Shown here: in pieces, positions 41,901-50,024 of the stretch
Position numbering within the stretch: the first letter of the stretch is position 1
How the letters are laid out: every line of letters starts with the position of its first letter
DNA from: an uncultured Bacilli bacterium
GTDB lineage: Bacteria; Bacillota_I; Bacilli_A; RF39; UBA660
Reading direction: 5' to 3'
Length of the DNA stretch: 64,000 bases
Assembly: GCA_944332705.1 (NCBI GenBank)
Contig: CALVKM010000003.1
Coordinates: 28,046-92,045 of the forward strand
Program-made: the position numbers and the translations under genes
The notes under the pieces: model-generated
Database searches by the model: none
Told to the model about the DNA's origin: nothing
What the model saw: the letters and a program-made list of their open reading frames with translations, nothing else

Positions 41901-43535
41901 GTTAAAGATTATGGTGATGAACTTACTAATGTAGTTAAATATATTTATGATTTAGGAAATAAAGAACAAATAGCGACTACTAAATTATGGCTTGATTCTA
42001 TACCAGAAGTTATTTATATTAGTAATTTAAAGAAAAAATACAATTATACACCAGAAAGTTACTATATTAATCCTGTTATTGGTGAATATGATGATCCAAT
42101 AAATCAAGTTCAAGGACTATTAACTGTTGACTTATCAAGAGTTGGTAATTTAGTTATATATGGTATACCTGGTAGTGGTAAAGAAAACCTAGTTACTAAT
42201 GTCATTCGTTCAAGTATTGTTGAGCACACTCCTGATGAAGTAAATATTTATATTCTTGATTGTGGTTCAGAGTCTCTTAAGATATTTAATTCATTTCCTC
42301 ATGTTGGTGATGTTTTAACAATTGATTCCGAAGAAAAAATTACAGATTTAGTTACAATGATTTCTAGTGAAATTGAAAGAAGAAAAGATTTATTTACGGA
42401 ATACGCCGGAAGTTATAATGATTATATTAAAAATAGTGGAAATAAATTACCACTTATGCTTATTGTCATTAATAATTATGATGTATTTAATGAAACTTAT
42501 TCTACTGTTGCTGATAGCTTGCAATCCCTATTTAGAGATGGCTATAAATATGGTGTAGTATTTGTTGTAAGTTGTATTAGTGTTAATGCTATAAAAACAA
42601 GAAGTGTATCATATTTTAACAATAAAATATGTTTACATCTAAATGATCCTATGGATTATCGCTCTATTTTAGCATCTCCAAGAGATTTAACGCCATCTGA
42701 TTATTTTGGACGAGGTCTTGCTGTAGTTTCGGGAAGAGTTTTAGAATTCCAATCAGCATTATTTGCACCAAGAAAAGATTATACCAACTCTTTAAGAGAA
42801 CTAGCAAATACTCTAAATAACGCTTATACAACTAAAGCTAGTAAAATTCCATCAGTACCAGATATAGTAGGTGTTGATAGTTTAATAGAAAAAGTTGAAA
42901 GTAAATTACTTATTCCAATTGGTTATAACATTCGTAATAAACAAATTAATTATTATAACTTTAAAATTAATAATATCATTCCAATAGCATTTAGTCAAAC
43001 CGACAACATTAAGTTATCTTTCGTAAAATCTATAGCTAAAATTATAGCTAAAGTAGCTACAATTAATATCCTTGATTTATCAAATACATTCAAAGAAAGT
43101 ACTAATAATTTAAATTTATCTAATAAAGATAATTGTATAGAATTTATTGATAAATTAAAAGAAGAAGTAACTACTGATACATATTATTTGTTAATAGGTA
43201 TGGCAAATATAAATAATTTAATTGACAAAGACTCTTATAAGGAACTTATAAATTTGTTAACTAACCAAAGTAGTGATACATTAAAACATATTATTGTAGT
43301 TGGTTCAACTGAAGTAATAAAAACCCTTAAAGCGGAAAGTTGGTTTAAAAATAATGTTAGTGATAAAAGCTATATTTGGTTAGGGGATGATATAGCTAAT
43401 CAATTTGTTTTAAGTCCACCGAATATTCCATTTGAACAAAAGAAAATTAATTTTGAATATATGGGCTTTGCTATTTATAAAGGTAGTTATGAAATAATTA
43501 AATATGTAATAGATAAGGGGGATTTAGATGAATAA
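38979..43535 (+). CDS. essC: Type VIIb secretion ATPase EssC
   Basis: 1518 residues. N-terminal FHA-like domains (about 1-190; SVGADPSCQIYYDSSD), two membrane spans at about 260-315 (FILSMGTSIIMLSSSFMM and VLPQLVMGVSMLIGGLIM), then three FtsK/SpoIIIE-type domains. D1 is complete: Walker A GSTGSGKS (K719) and Walker B FIICDEF (D835, E836). D2 has GIPGSGKE (K1068), where the Ser/Thr after Lys is Glu, and a weak Walker B (LIVINNYD). D3 has no Walker A. This is the usual EssC layout, with D1 as the motor. It is the only T7SS core ATPase seen and overlaps esaB by eight bases. Confidence 0.93.
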   Translation: MKVFLIDNNKIIKYILPSKIDDSFLITYNDPEVKDCLISFEGANNKWYLKSNGNVNIIEKGEEVDNIEVIEYRKYILKVVGKKNYLELFFLPSKETLFKLSFSGLDSFSVGADPSCQIYYDSSDLTKVEAIFKVIDGNWTISCINDDNYKVFLNNFRISVKKLKSGDVIFIGGLKIVWMKEFICVNNPRNSLKITGMKLISDDNTSNGEILPVSEDEKSVELYDKDDYFVHYPSIRETLEEKEVVVDAPPNEEKDNSMPFILSMGTSIIMLSSSFMMTYNVFYGFSQGRTIWNVLPQLVMGVSMLIGGLIMPRITRAWQKKQKKKREALRQEKYSKYLADKDRELQLIIKNELQILNDNYLNADACLVALDKKNKNFWWREIEDDAFLAIRVGNGKIDSKVEVKAPEEHFTLDEDNLLEESYKIKDKYDHVDGAPVVVSLKTSDVTSLITEVNNKDSYINELVLQLIILHSSLDLKLVLMTKEENMSRWEFMKYLPHIFSEDKSIRFFGTNEKEWKNISNFLEEELKRRKEIAGDNSDKGYVGIPYYLIITDDYKNTKSIQIIDDLVNKNGGMYSFSLLILEDNIKNVPSNSKTFIEVRGKDGVVIEKSTGLNKQSIFYLDKINNDIDMNSIAKRLADIPVMSKEGASVLPTSLKFLDMFGVSKIEQLNILNRWQTNNPVVSLDTVIGVHPNGDKFTLDLHEKFQGPHGLIAGSTGSGKSEFIITYILSMAINYHPYEVQFVLIDYKGGGLAGAFENKETGIKIPHLAGTITNLDTHEMNRSLVSIQSELKRRQRIFNEVRESLGEGTIDIYKYQKLYREGVVKTPLSHLFIICDEFAELKQQQPDFMQELISTSRIGRSLGIHLILATQKPSGVVNDQIWANSRFKVCLRVQEKSDSMEMLKRPEAASIKETGRFYLQVGYDELFEIGQSGWSGAKYTPSDKIQKKIDESINYIDNTGYVIKSIKDIDPNEVNVKDYGDELTNVVKYIYDLGNKEQIATTKLWLDSIPEVIYISNLKKKYNYTPESYYINPVIGEYDDPINQVQGLLTVDLSRVGNLVIYGIPGSGKENLVTNVIRSSIVEHTPDEVNIYILDCGSESLKIFNSFPHVGDVLTIDSEEKITDLVTMISSEIERRKDLFTEYAGSYNDYIKNSGNKLPLMLIVINNYDVFNETYSTVADSLQSLFRDGYKYGVVFVVSCISVNAIKTRSVSYFNNKICLHLNDPMDYRSILASPRDLTPSDYFGRGLAVVSGRVLEFQSALFAPRKDYTNSLRELANTLNNAYTTKASKIPSVPDIVGVDSLIEKVESKLLIPIGYNIRNKQINYYNFKINNIIPIAFSQTDNIKLSFVKSIAKIIAKVATINILDLSNTFKESTNNLNLSNKDNCIEFIDKLKEEVTTDTYYLLIGMANINNLIDKDSYKELINLLTNQSSDTLKHIIVVGSTEVIKTLKAESWFKNNVSDKSYIWLGDDIANQFVLSPPNIPFEQKKINFEYMGFAIYKGSYEIIKYVIDKGDLDE

Positions 43536-43782
43536 TAAAGTTTTAGTAAAAGTATTAATACCTGAAATAGATGAAGTTTATGATGTATTTATTCCAATAA
43601 ATATTAGGATAGGGATGGTTATAAAACTTTTAAATGAATCATTAAGTGAAGTATCTAATGGGCTTTATGTGGTTAAGAATAACCGTAAAATATATAATAC
43701 AGTAGATGCTAATCCTTATCCTTTTAATAAATTGGTAAGAGAAACTAATATTAGAAACGGAACTACAGTAGTATTTATGTAA
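43528..43782 (+). CDS. esaB: EsaB/YukD-like ubiquitin-fold protein
   Basis: 84 residues (VKVLIPEIDEVYDVFIPINIRIG...LVRETNIRNGTTVVFM), matching the small ubiquitin-like EsaB/YukD proteins of type VIIb loci, which regulate or assist secretion. It overlaps the end of essC. The genes for EsaA, EssA and EssB are not seen in this window. Confidence 0.8.
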   Translation: MNNKVLVKVLIPEIDEVYDVFIPINIRIGMVIKLLNESLSEVSNGLYVVKNNRKIYNTVDANPYPFNKLVRETNIRNGTTVVFM

Positions 43783-43810
43783 AAATTTATGTAAAATTTT
43801 GTAAAATGCC

Positions 43811-43839
43811 TTGCTATTAAATAAAATGTTTGATAGAAT
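43811..43839 (+). promoter_or_regulatory. Promoter of the first WXG100 set
   Basis: TTGCTA (43811-43816), 17-bp spacer, TAGAAT (43834-43839), 27 bases before the first small gene. Confidence 0.55.
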
Positions 43840-43865
43840 TATGTTAAAGATAAGGAGTGATGAAC

Positions 43866-44150
43866 TTGGCTACATTAGAAGTAGGAAATACAACTTTTGT
43901 TAAGAATAATATGGCTAGTTTAATACAAGTCAATCAAAGTATTTTAGATTCTTGTGAAAAATTAAATGAATCATTAGGACAAATTAAAAGTCATTGGCGG
44001 AGTGAAGGAGCGAGCGATAATACTGATTATATTACTAAGTTAAATGAAAACATTGAAAAAATGTATAGCTTAACTTATATTATCAGTGATTTAGCAGAAC
44101 ATGTAAATAAATACATAGATGATGCAACTGCTGCTAGCAATAATATTTAA
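43866..44150 (+). CDS. WXG100-like small secreted protein, set A gene 1
   Basis: 94 residues, helical hairpin size, with SHWRSEG at the turn in place of a strict WxG. TTG 43866 is chosen: AAGGAG (43852-43857) is eight bases upstream, while the ATG at 43860 would be too close. The length then equals that of the set B gene at 45846, its closest counterpart by position and by features. Such proteins are exported as helical dimers by EssC. Both sets share the same order of four genes. Confidence 0.75.
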   Translation: MATLEVGNTTFVKNNMASLIQVNQSILDSCEKLNESLGQIKSHWRSEGASDNTDYITKLNENIEKMYSLTYIISDLAEHVNKYIDDATAASNNI

Positions 44151-44164
44151 AGGATGGTGATAAA

Positions 44165-44470
44165 ATGACAGCAGAACAAATATCTTCAGAACTTGAAACA
44201 ATTCAAATAAGTCCAAATGAAGCTAAAGAATACTGTTCAGAATTAATCAGTAATGCAAGTAAAATAGAAAGTGTTAAACAATCTCTCAATTTTATTGCAG
44301 GAACTGATTTGCCAAACATTTGGCAAGGCCAAAATTCCGATGTTAATTCAATAATTACTGAGTTAAATGAAAATGTCGAATTTTTAGATAATTTGATTAG
44401 ATTTACTAGAGAATTTGCAACAACTCTTCAAGATTATGCTACAGCAATGGAAAGTAATGCTAGTAAGTAA
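44165..44470 (+). CDS. WXG100 protein, set A gene 2
   Basis: 101 residues with a clear WxG turn (LPNIWQGQNSD) between two helices, the best WXG100 signature in this locus. Probable EsxA-like substrate or core component of the secretion system. SD GGATGGTGA before ATG 44165. Its counterpart in set B is at 46141. Confidence 0.85.
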   Translation: MTAEQISSELETIQISPNEAKEYCSELISNASKIESVKQSLNFIAGTDLPNIWQGQNSDVNSIITELNENVEFLDNLIRFTREFATTLQDYATAMESNASK

Positions 44471-44481
44471 GGAGGATAATA

Positions 44482-44829
44482 ATGATTAGTATTGAAAGTT
44501 TCGAAAGAATTAGAGAATTAATAAATAGAATAGTCGATTTAAAAGAACAATTAGCGGGAGCTTTTAATGAAAATAGAGAGATGTACTCAGGTATTCAAAG
44601 TGCAATAAAGGTTGATGGCTTATCTTCAATTATTACAGAGTTTTCTAATAGTATATATAATCAAAATGGAGATATTCAAAGAAATCTTGATACTCTTTTT
44701 GAATTTTTAAGTAATCAAGTTAAAGAATATGAAGAACTAAATCAAAATGCTGAGACAAGATTTCAAACTACTCAAGGTCAACTTGATAGTGTAGTTAGTG
44801 ATACTTCAAGTGATTTAGGCCAAATATAG
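44482..44829 (+). CDS. WXG100-like helical protein, set A gene 3
   Basis: 115 residues, all helical, no WxG. The last third (LFEFLSNQVKEYEELNQNAETRFQTTQGQLDS) has the same pattern as the set B protein at 46450 (LFDSVDAFLTNQINAYTEANTTAGDNLTHLQGML). Strong SD AAGGAGGATAATA. Likely an Esx partner protein of the system. Confidence 0.75.
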   Translation: MISIESFERIRELINRIVDLKEQLAGAFNENREMYSGIQSAIKVDGLSSIITEFSNSIYNQNGDIQRNLDTLFEFLSNQVKEYEELNQNAETRFQTTQGQLDSVVSDTSSDLGQI

Positions 44830-44844
44830 TAAGGAGTTGTGTTT

Positions 44845-45774
44845 ATGTTTATAGATTTAGATCCGAATGAGTTAAAGAAAATTAGCATTGATATTGAAGG
44901 ATATGATGATGCATTAAATAATGATTATTTTCCTAATGCTTTACAATATGTATCAGATTTAATTGCTAATACAAATGGCATTAAAACAGAGGAAGTAGTA
45001 AGCATTTTAAGAAGTATTTATGATAAATTAATATTTTATAGTGATGATATAAAAAGTAATTTAAATGGTTTAGAAGAACAAATTGCAGAATCTCTAGAAG
45101 CTTATAGAATTAGTACGGAAGACGCCAGAGAAAAATTAGCTCAATTATTCTTAGTTATGCAAGAGTTTGTTAAGAGTGGAAAAATTGATATGTCTATAGT
45201 TAGTTCTGATGGTTATATGACTGAAGATACTGGCGAAGAACTAACTTCAAATGATACAACAGCTCAAGAACAAGCTGATTTAAATTTGGATAGTGATTTT
45301 AAAAAATATTTAGAAGAAAAAGGTGAATGGCAAGATTATTTAAAAGAACTTAATAGTCCTTATGCCCCAAAAAATACAGATCATTTTGTTAATGAATATA
45401 TTAATCAATTTGATGGAGTATTAAACGATGAAACTAAACCATTATTAAAAGAGTTTTATGACGATTTGACTTACTACTACCACATTGATAGTGAAGCTCC
45501 TGGTTCACCATTTGATAATCTTGATGCGTTTTTAGCAAGTGAAGACGGTCAAAAATGGGCAAAATACATGCCATCTGAAGATTATGTGAGAGATTTCTCT
45601 GAAATATTAAGCAATCCTGAAGCGGCATTAACAGATTATTTATATATGAGGGGTGTTGAAAATTCTCCAAAGGGGTATTTTTTAAGTTCTGATTATAATA
45701 GTTATATTTCTGAATTACAGGGGGATGTTAGAAGTAAAATAAATTATGAACTTTCTGATAGTTATAAAACATAA
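44845..45774 (+). CDS. Large Esx-like protein with C-terminal extension, set A gene 4
   Basis: 309 residues. The first about 130 residues are helical and align with the whole 135-residue set B protein at 46786 (MFIDLDPNELKKIS against MFVNLDIETLKAIS). After an acidic, Thr-rich linker (TEDTGEELTSNDTTAQEQ) comes a further domain of about 160 residues, unknown, rich in Tyr and Asp (DYLKELNSPYAP, YYYHIDSEAPG). So it has the plan of an LXG-like effector: an Esx targeting part and a cargo domain. No immunity gene or known toxin motif is recognised. ATG 44845 chosen, SD AAGGAG. Confidence 0.7.
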   Translation: MFIDLDPNELKKISIDIEGYDDALNNDYFPNALQYVSDLIANTNGIKTEEVVSILRSIYDKLIFYSDDIKSNLNGLEEQIAESLEAYRISTEDAREKLAQLFLVMQEFVKSGKIDMSIVSSDGYMTEDTGEELTSNDTTAQEQADLNLDSDFKKYLEEKGEWQDYLKELNSPYAPKNTDHFVNEYINQFDGVLNDETKPLLKEFYDDLTYYYHIDSEAPGSPFDNLDAFLASEDGQKWAKYMPSEDYVRDFSEILSNPEAALTDYLYMRGVENSPKGYFLSSDYNSYISELQGDVRSKINYELSDSYKT

Positions 45775-45790
45775 TAATTTTCAAAATCAA

Positions 45791-45820
45791 TTGACGAGTT
45801 AACTATAAATATGGTAAAAT
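45791..45820 (+). promoter_or_regulatory. Promoter of the second WXG100 set
   Basis: TTGACG (45791-45796), 18-bp spacer, TAAAAT (45815-45820). It gives set B its own transcription start. Confidence 0.65.
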
Positions 45821-45845
45821 TTATATATAATAAGGAGGATATTAA

Positions 45846-46130
45846 GTGAATTTAGATATTAGAAATCCAGAACAAGTTATAAGTGATAGTAGTGAGCTCT
45901 TAGCTCTTGCTAGTAAAATTGAAGGTGAAGTAAGCAATTTACAAGCCCAAAAAGCAAAAATTGAAGGTAGTTGGACAAGTGATACAACAGATAGAGAATC
46001 TACTGTTGCAGGTTTAACTAAAAATATTAATAATTTAAATGCTTTAGTTGCGGGTATTAGAAAAGTTGCTAATGATGCCTCATACTATGCGGAACGTAGT
46101 ATAGAAATTTCTAGAAATCAAATAAATTAA
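45846..46130 (+). CDS. WXG100-like small protein, set B gene 1
   Basis: 94 residues with IEGSWTSDTTD at the turn of the helical hairpin, a near-WxG. GTG start with TAAGGAGGAT upstream. Counterpart of the set A gene at 43866. It heads the second four-gene set. Confidence 0.78.
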   Translation: MNLDIRNPEQVISDSSELLALASKIEGEVSNLQAQKAKIEGSWTSDTTDRESTVAGLTKNINNLNALVAGIRKVANDASYYAERSIEISRNQIN

Positions 46131-46140
46131 GGAGGAAATT

Positions 46141-46440
46141 ATGAATTTTACAATTAATAACACAAGTGAAGTTAAAAATTTAGCTAATGAACTTATTGAT
46201 AATGGAGCAAATATTAATAATATTGTTCAAGAATTAACAACTATTTTAACAACTTTTTCTTCATCTTGGGAAGAAAGTCAAAGAGATGCTCAAGCATTTA
46301 GAACTCAGTTACAAAGCGAAGTAGATTTTGCAACTAAATCAACAAATGTTAATAATGCTTTTGCTAATTCATTAATAAGTTATATTGATTTTATTGAAAA
46401 AACTGGAAGTACTTCTGCTAGTACTAATGGTTCTATTTAG
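46141..46440 (+). CDS. WXG100-like small protein, set B gene 2
   Basis: 99 residues, helical hairpin with SSSWEESQRDA at the turn. Strong SD AAGGAGG. Counterpart of 44165. The tail is Ser/Thr-rich (TGSTSASTNGS). Confidence 0.78.
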   Translation: MNFTINNTSEVKNLANELIDNGANINNIVQELTTILTTFSSSWEESQRDAQAFRTQLQSEVDFATKSTNVNNAFANSLISYIDFIEKTGSTSASTNGSI

Positions 46441-46449
46441 GGAGGAATT

Positions 46450-46770
46450 ATGGATAATACAATTAGATTTAATATAGATGAAGTTAAAAGAATACAGACA
46501 GAACTTGTAGAAATAAAAACACAACTTAGAAATAAATATGATAATGATGCTAGAATCATCAATGATATTGCTGCTAATATAAAGAGTAGTGAATTTAGTG
46601 CTACTATTCAAAATTATATAACTGCTAATGAAACTAAAAGTACACAAATAATAACATTATTTGATTCTGTTGATGCGTTTTTAACTAATCAAATTAATGC
46701 ATATACTGAAGCTAATACTACTGCTGGAGATAATTTAACACATCTTCAAGGTATGTTAGATAATTTATAG
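46450..46770 (+). CDS. Esx-like helical protein, set B gene 3
   Basis: 106 residues, helical, no WxG. Similar in pattern to 44482, including the TNQINAYTEAN segment near the end. SD GGGAGGA. Probable partner within the secreted complex. Confidence 0.72.
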   Translation: MDNTIRFNIDEVKRIQTELVEIKTQLRNKYDNDARIINDIAANIKSSEFSATIQNYITANETKSTQIITLFDSVDAFLTNQINAYTEANTTAGDNLTHLQGMLDNL

Positions 46771-46785
46771 AAAGGATGATTATAA

Positions 46786-47193
46786 ATGTTTGTTAATTTA
46801 GATATTGAGACACTTAAAGCAATAAGTAGAGAAATTGATTCAACTAATAGCACTTTAGTTGGAAGTTTATATCCACAAGTGAGGAATGCCTTAGTTAGTA
46901 TTAATGAAAATATTAAAACAAGTGGTCTTACAGCATTACTTAATTCTTGTGTTGATGTAATTGATGAAACAAGTCAAACCTTGGGTAAGAATATTACTAA
47001 TTTAAATGCATTTTTAGATAGTCAAATGCGGGCATACCAACAAACACTAGAAGAAATGGTAGGTAATATTAGAACATCTGTTAATCATATGGAAGAATTA
47101 ATATCACAAATGAGTGGTGTTAATAGATTGGAAGTTAATACTACTAGATTAGGTAGTGTATATCAAACTTTAGCAAGTAATGGAGGTATTTAG
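46786..47193 (+). CDS. Esx-like helical protein, set B gene 4
   Basis: 135 residues, all helical. It equals the N-terminal domain of the larger set A protein at 44845 but has no C-terminal extension. SD AAAGGATG. Its stop is one base before the start of the next gene. Confidence 0.72.
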   Translation: MFVNLDIETLKAISREIDSTNSTLVGSLYPQVRNALVSINENIKTSGLTALLNSCVDVIDETSQTLGKNITNLNAFLDSQMRAYQQTLEEMVGNIRTSVNHMEELISQMSGVNRLEVNTTRLGSVYQTLASNGGI

Positions 47194-47194
47194 T

Positions 47195-47539
47195 ATGGAT
47201 CAAAATGTAGAAATGCAATTTAATTCAATAGTACAACTTCTTATTGATGGTTATTTAAGGAAAAAAAATCGCCCTAAAATGGCTGATATTATGAAAAGCC
47301 AAAATAAAGAAGAACAAAAAGGTGTACTTACCGAAGATCATATAAAATTAATTCAACAAATGATTCAAGAAGAGGCTTCTGCTATTGGGGTTAATGTATC
47401 TGATGAAGTAAGAAAAAGCGGTGAAGAATATATAATTGGTAAGTTATCTAATGTAGAAAGACAATATTTATATGTATTAGTAGATGATATGCTAGGTGTA
47501 CTTGATGTAATAAATGAAAGGCAAAGCGCCAAAGCATAA
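47195..47539 (+). CDS. Unknown T7SS-linked protein
   Basis: 114 residues, soluble, charged and helical (MDQNVEMQFNSIVQLLIDGYL...VLVDDMLGVLDVINERQ). No family recognised. ATG 47195 with GGAGG upstream. It sits between the Esx sets and the DUF4176 gene, so a role as chaperone or accessory of secretion is plausible but unproven. Confidence 0.6.
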   Translation: MDQNVEMQFNSIVQLLIDGYLRKKNRPKMADIMKSQNKEEQKGVLTEDHIKLIQQMIQEEASAIGVNVSDEVRKSGEEYIIGKLSNVERQYLYVLVDDMLGVLDVINERQSAKA

Positions 47540-47559
47540 AATAGAAAAGGGTGAGACTT

Positions 47560-48216
47560 GTGAAAGATAAATATTTACCAATAGGTAGTATTGTAACAAT
47601 TAATGAAACAAATAAAAACATTATGATTGTAGGATACTATGCTATAAAGTATCAAAATGTTGTTAAAATGTATGATTATGTAGGAATAAGTTATCCAGAA
47701 GGTTCTTTACTTGATGCTTCTTTTGCTTTCAATCATGCCGATATAACTAATATTTTATTTGAAGGCTATAAGGATGATTCATTTAATGTTTTAAATAAAA
47801 ATATGTTGGGTCAAAACGAAAATAAGAGCATTGATGCTAAAAAAGATAGCAATTTTGTTAATGTAAAATATGATGCTAATGGTGTTGTTCAATATGATGA
47901 ATTTGAAGACAAAAGTGTTGATAAGTTAGTTGAATTATTAAATGAAGATATAAAAAATCCTTTTGAAGCTCAAGTATCTCAAGAAAAGATTCCTGATGCT
48001 ATTCCTGTTGTGGAAGAACAAGCAAGTGCTAGTCCGGTAAATCCTGAAGCTCGTGATGATACACAAAGCATAATTGATAATTTGAATGCTATTTTGGAAG
48101 AAAATAAACAAGATAGTAATACAAATAATAAAGATGATGCTATTAAGCTAGATGAAGTAAATATAGATTTACCTACATATAAATTTACCGAAGATGGCAT
48201 TATTATAAATGAATAA
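47560..48216 (+). CDS. DUF4176-type T7SS accessory protein
   Basis: 218 residues. The N-terminal part (VKDKYLPIGSIVTINETNKNIMIVGYY...YDYVGISYPEG) matches DUF4176, a domain common in type VIIb loci of Firmicutes. The C-terminal 110 residues are acidic and likely disordered with short helices. GTG 47560 is chosen since AAAGGGTGAG lies just upstream. A strong terminator follows and ends the locus. Confidence 0.8.
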   Translation: MKDKYLPIGSIVTINETNKNIMIVGYYAIKYQNVVKMYDYVGISYPEGSLLDASFAFNHADITNILFEGYKDDSFNVLNKNMLGQNENKSIDAKKDSNFVNVKYDANGVVQYDEFEDKSVDKLVELLNEDIKNPFEAQVSQEKIPDAIPVVEEQASASPVNPEARDDTQSIIDNLNAILEENKQDSNTNNKDDAIKLDEVNIDLPTYKFTEDGIIINE

Positions 48217-48240
48217 TCTCAAAATCTGAGATTTTTTTTA
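48215..48240 (+). terminator. Terminator of the T7SS locus
   Basis: AATCTCA / TGAGATT stem-loop with a T run. A second hairpin, AAAGAC-TAT-GTCTTTT, follows at about 48256-48274. Confidence 0.85.
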
Positions 48241-48320
48241 TATAAATAATAAAAAAAGACTATGTCTTTTTTTTAATTTATGTTATACTAATTATAGTAA
48301 TGAATAGTAGGGTGAAACGA

Positions 48321-49841
48321 GTGAAGAATATTATTAATAGAATTAAAAATGATAAAGTATTATTTTTCTTAAGTATTTTAATAATAGGAGTATTTCTTGT
48401 ATTAGTTATAAGAATAACATACTCTTATTTGGCGGCCTATATTAATGAGGCTAGAGAAAATGTATCATTAAGTAGTGATACTGTTGATGAATTTAAGTTT
48501 ATTGAAGGTGATAAACTTGATTTAAATGTTACACCAACTACACTACCTGAAGGCGGAGGAAATTATTCTCAAAGTACCACATATAAAGCATCATTACTTG
48601 CTAATTCTACAAATAATAGTGCAGAAGAATCTTATTATGTATACTTTAATATAACTGAAAATACTTTGCAATATATTGAAGAAGGTAGTCCTGAGGTAAT
48701 ACTTTCTGTTTTTCAAGGGGAAACAGAAATAACTAATATTGATGGTCTTACTTATGGAACATATAATGGTGTAGCTGGTTTTGATATTACTACTATAACT
48801 GGTTTATATACTATAGCTAGTGATTATGCAATCACTTCTAATTCTAGTGAAAATGCAACAATTCAAGATTGGACATTTACTCTAACTTATTTAAATCAAT
48901 CATATGATCAATCTGCAAATTACGGTAATAAGATGAATGTAGAAATAATTATGAGTAAAGAAGCAAGAGAAGTAACTTTAGCGGATTATATAATTAATGA
49001 TGTCTATGATGAAGCAAATGAAGAGATAACTGGCTTATACTATCATGATGCAGATTTAGCAAATAGTGCTGCAGATAATTCATACAGATATGCGGGAGCA
49101 AATCCAAATAACTATGTATGTTTTGGAAGTGATGCAGCAACATGTCCAAGTGATAACCTATATAGAATAATTGGAGTATTTGCTGGTGAAGTAAAAGTAA
49201 TTAAAGCTGATTATTTGTCTACTGAATATGGTGCTATAGATAATTATGAAAATTCTGTTGGGGATACAGGAACATACAAAGGAAATATGAATTTATCGGA
49301 TATAGGTGTTTATGCATGGGATTCAGGTATTAGTAATATATGGAGTACATCAGATATAAAAAACACATTAAATACAACATACCTAAGTTCATTAAGTGAA
49401 ACATGGCAAGACAAAATAGCAACTCACACATGGAAAGTAGGAGGAATGTCAACCGATAATTCGTATACAGCAAAACAATATTATGATGTAGAAGTAGGAA
49501 ATAGTTCAAGTAGTACACCAGATAGCATGAAAATAGGATTAATGTATGTAAGTGATTATGGATTTTCATCAGACTATAATGATTGGGCAATTGCATTATT
49601 AGATTATTTTTATGATAGTTCATATAGTGGTAATAATTGGTTATATATAGGTAATGTTGAATGGACAATTTCTCCGTATTCGTCGGACAGTAACAGTGTG
49701 TTCTATGTGGGCTACAGCGGCTTCTTGAGCAGCAGCAGCGCGAACTACGGCTGGGCTGCCCGGCCTGTCTTTTATCTAAAATCTAATGTCACATATGTAA
49801 GTGGAGATGGAACACAAAGTAATCCATTTAGAATAAATTAA
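48321..49841 (+). CDS. Second DGR-type variable surface protein (VP2)
   Basis: 506 residues: signal anchor (VLFFLSILIIGVFLVLVIRI), a beta-rich domain (to about 220) related to the surface protein at 13993, then the same lectin-like domain as VP1 (LANSAADNSYRYAGANPNNYVCFGS is nearly identical) and an end with ARPVFYLKS...PFRIN. The segment before the end is GC-rich and VR-like. GTG 48321 is chosen: AGGGTG is upstream, and a -10 box TATACT at about 48283 would leave almost no leader before the ATG at 48300. It follows the T7SS terminator. Confidence 0.82.
   Translation: MKNIINRIKNDKVLFFLSILIIGVFLVLVIRITYSYLAAYINEARENVSLSSDTVDEFKFIEGDKLDLNVTPTTLPEGGGNYSQSTTYKASLLANSTNNSAEESYYVYFNITENTLQYIEEGSPEVILSVFQGETEITNIDGLTYGTYNGVAGFDITTITGLYTIASDYAITSNSSENATIQDWTFTLTYLNQSYDQSANYGNKMNVEIIMSKEAREVTLADYIINDVYDEANEEITGLYYHDADLANSAADNSYRYAGANPNNYVCFGSDAATCPSDNLYRIIGVFAGEVKVIKADYLSTEYGAIDNYENSVGDTGTYKGNMNLSDIGVYAWDSGISNIWSTSDIKNTLNTTYLSSLSETWQDKIATHTWKVGGMSTDNSYTAKQYYDVEVGNSSSSTPDSMKIGLMYVSDYGFSSDYNDWAIALLDYFYDSSYSGNNWLYIGNVEWTISPYSSDSNSVFYVGYSGFLSSSSANYGWAARPVFYLKSNVTYVSGDGTQSNPFRIN
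49667..49767 (+). repeat. Variable-region-like segment VR2
   Basis: About 100 bp, strongly GC-rich against the rest of the gene, at the same place as VR1. It begins ATGGACAATTTCTC and ends CGGCCTGTCTTTTATCT as in VR1, but the middle does not fit the local TR: many non-adenine positions differ and it is one codon shorter. Many codons have the form NNC (TAC, GGC, AGC, TTC, AAC, GAC), as expected if made from AAC codons of another template. Confidence 0.7.
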
Positions 49842-49857
49842 GGGGAGGACTTATGAT

Positions 49858-49887
49858 CCCCCGCTGGCGGCAGTAACCGCCCGGGGG
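49858..49887. repeat. GC-rich hairpin downstream of VP2
   Basis: CCCCCG-CT-GGCGG-CAGTAA-CCGCC-CGGGGG, 11-bp stem with a 2-nt bulge, 16 bases after the VP2 stop and 97 bases after the start of CGGCC in VR2. VP1 has an equivalent hairpin 94 bases after its CGGCC. The rest of 49889-50024 shows no gene. Confidence 0.8.
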
Positions 49888-50024
49888 GCGCGAGTTATCA
49901 ACAAATGTATAAATGTAATATATAAAGTGATGTTAAGTTAGAGGCACATCTTTAGTGTGGCGTCCCTCGGATAGTGGATTTAGAAAATTATTAACATAAA
50001 ATATCTTATAAAGGAGTAGGATGT

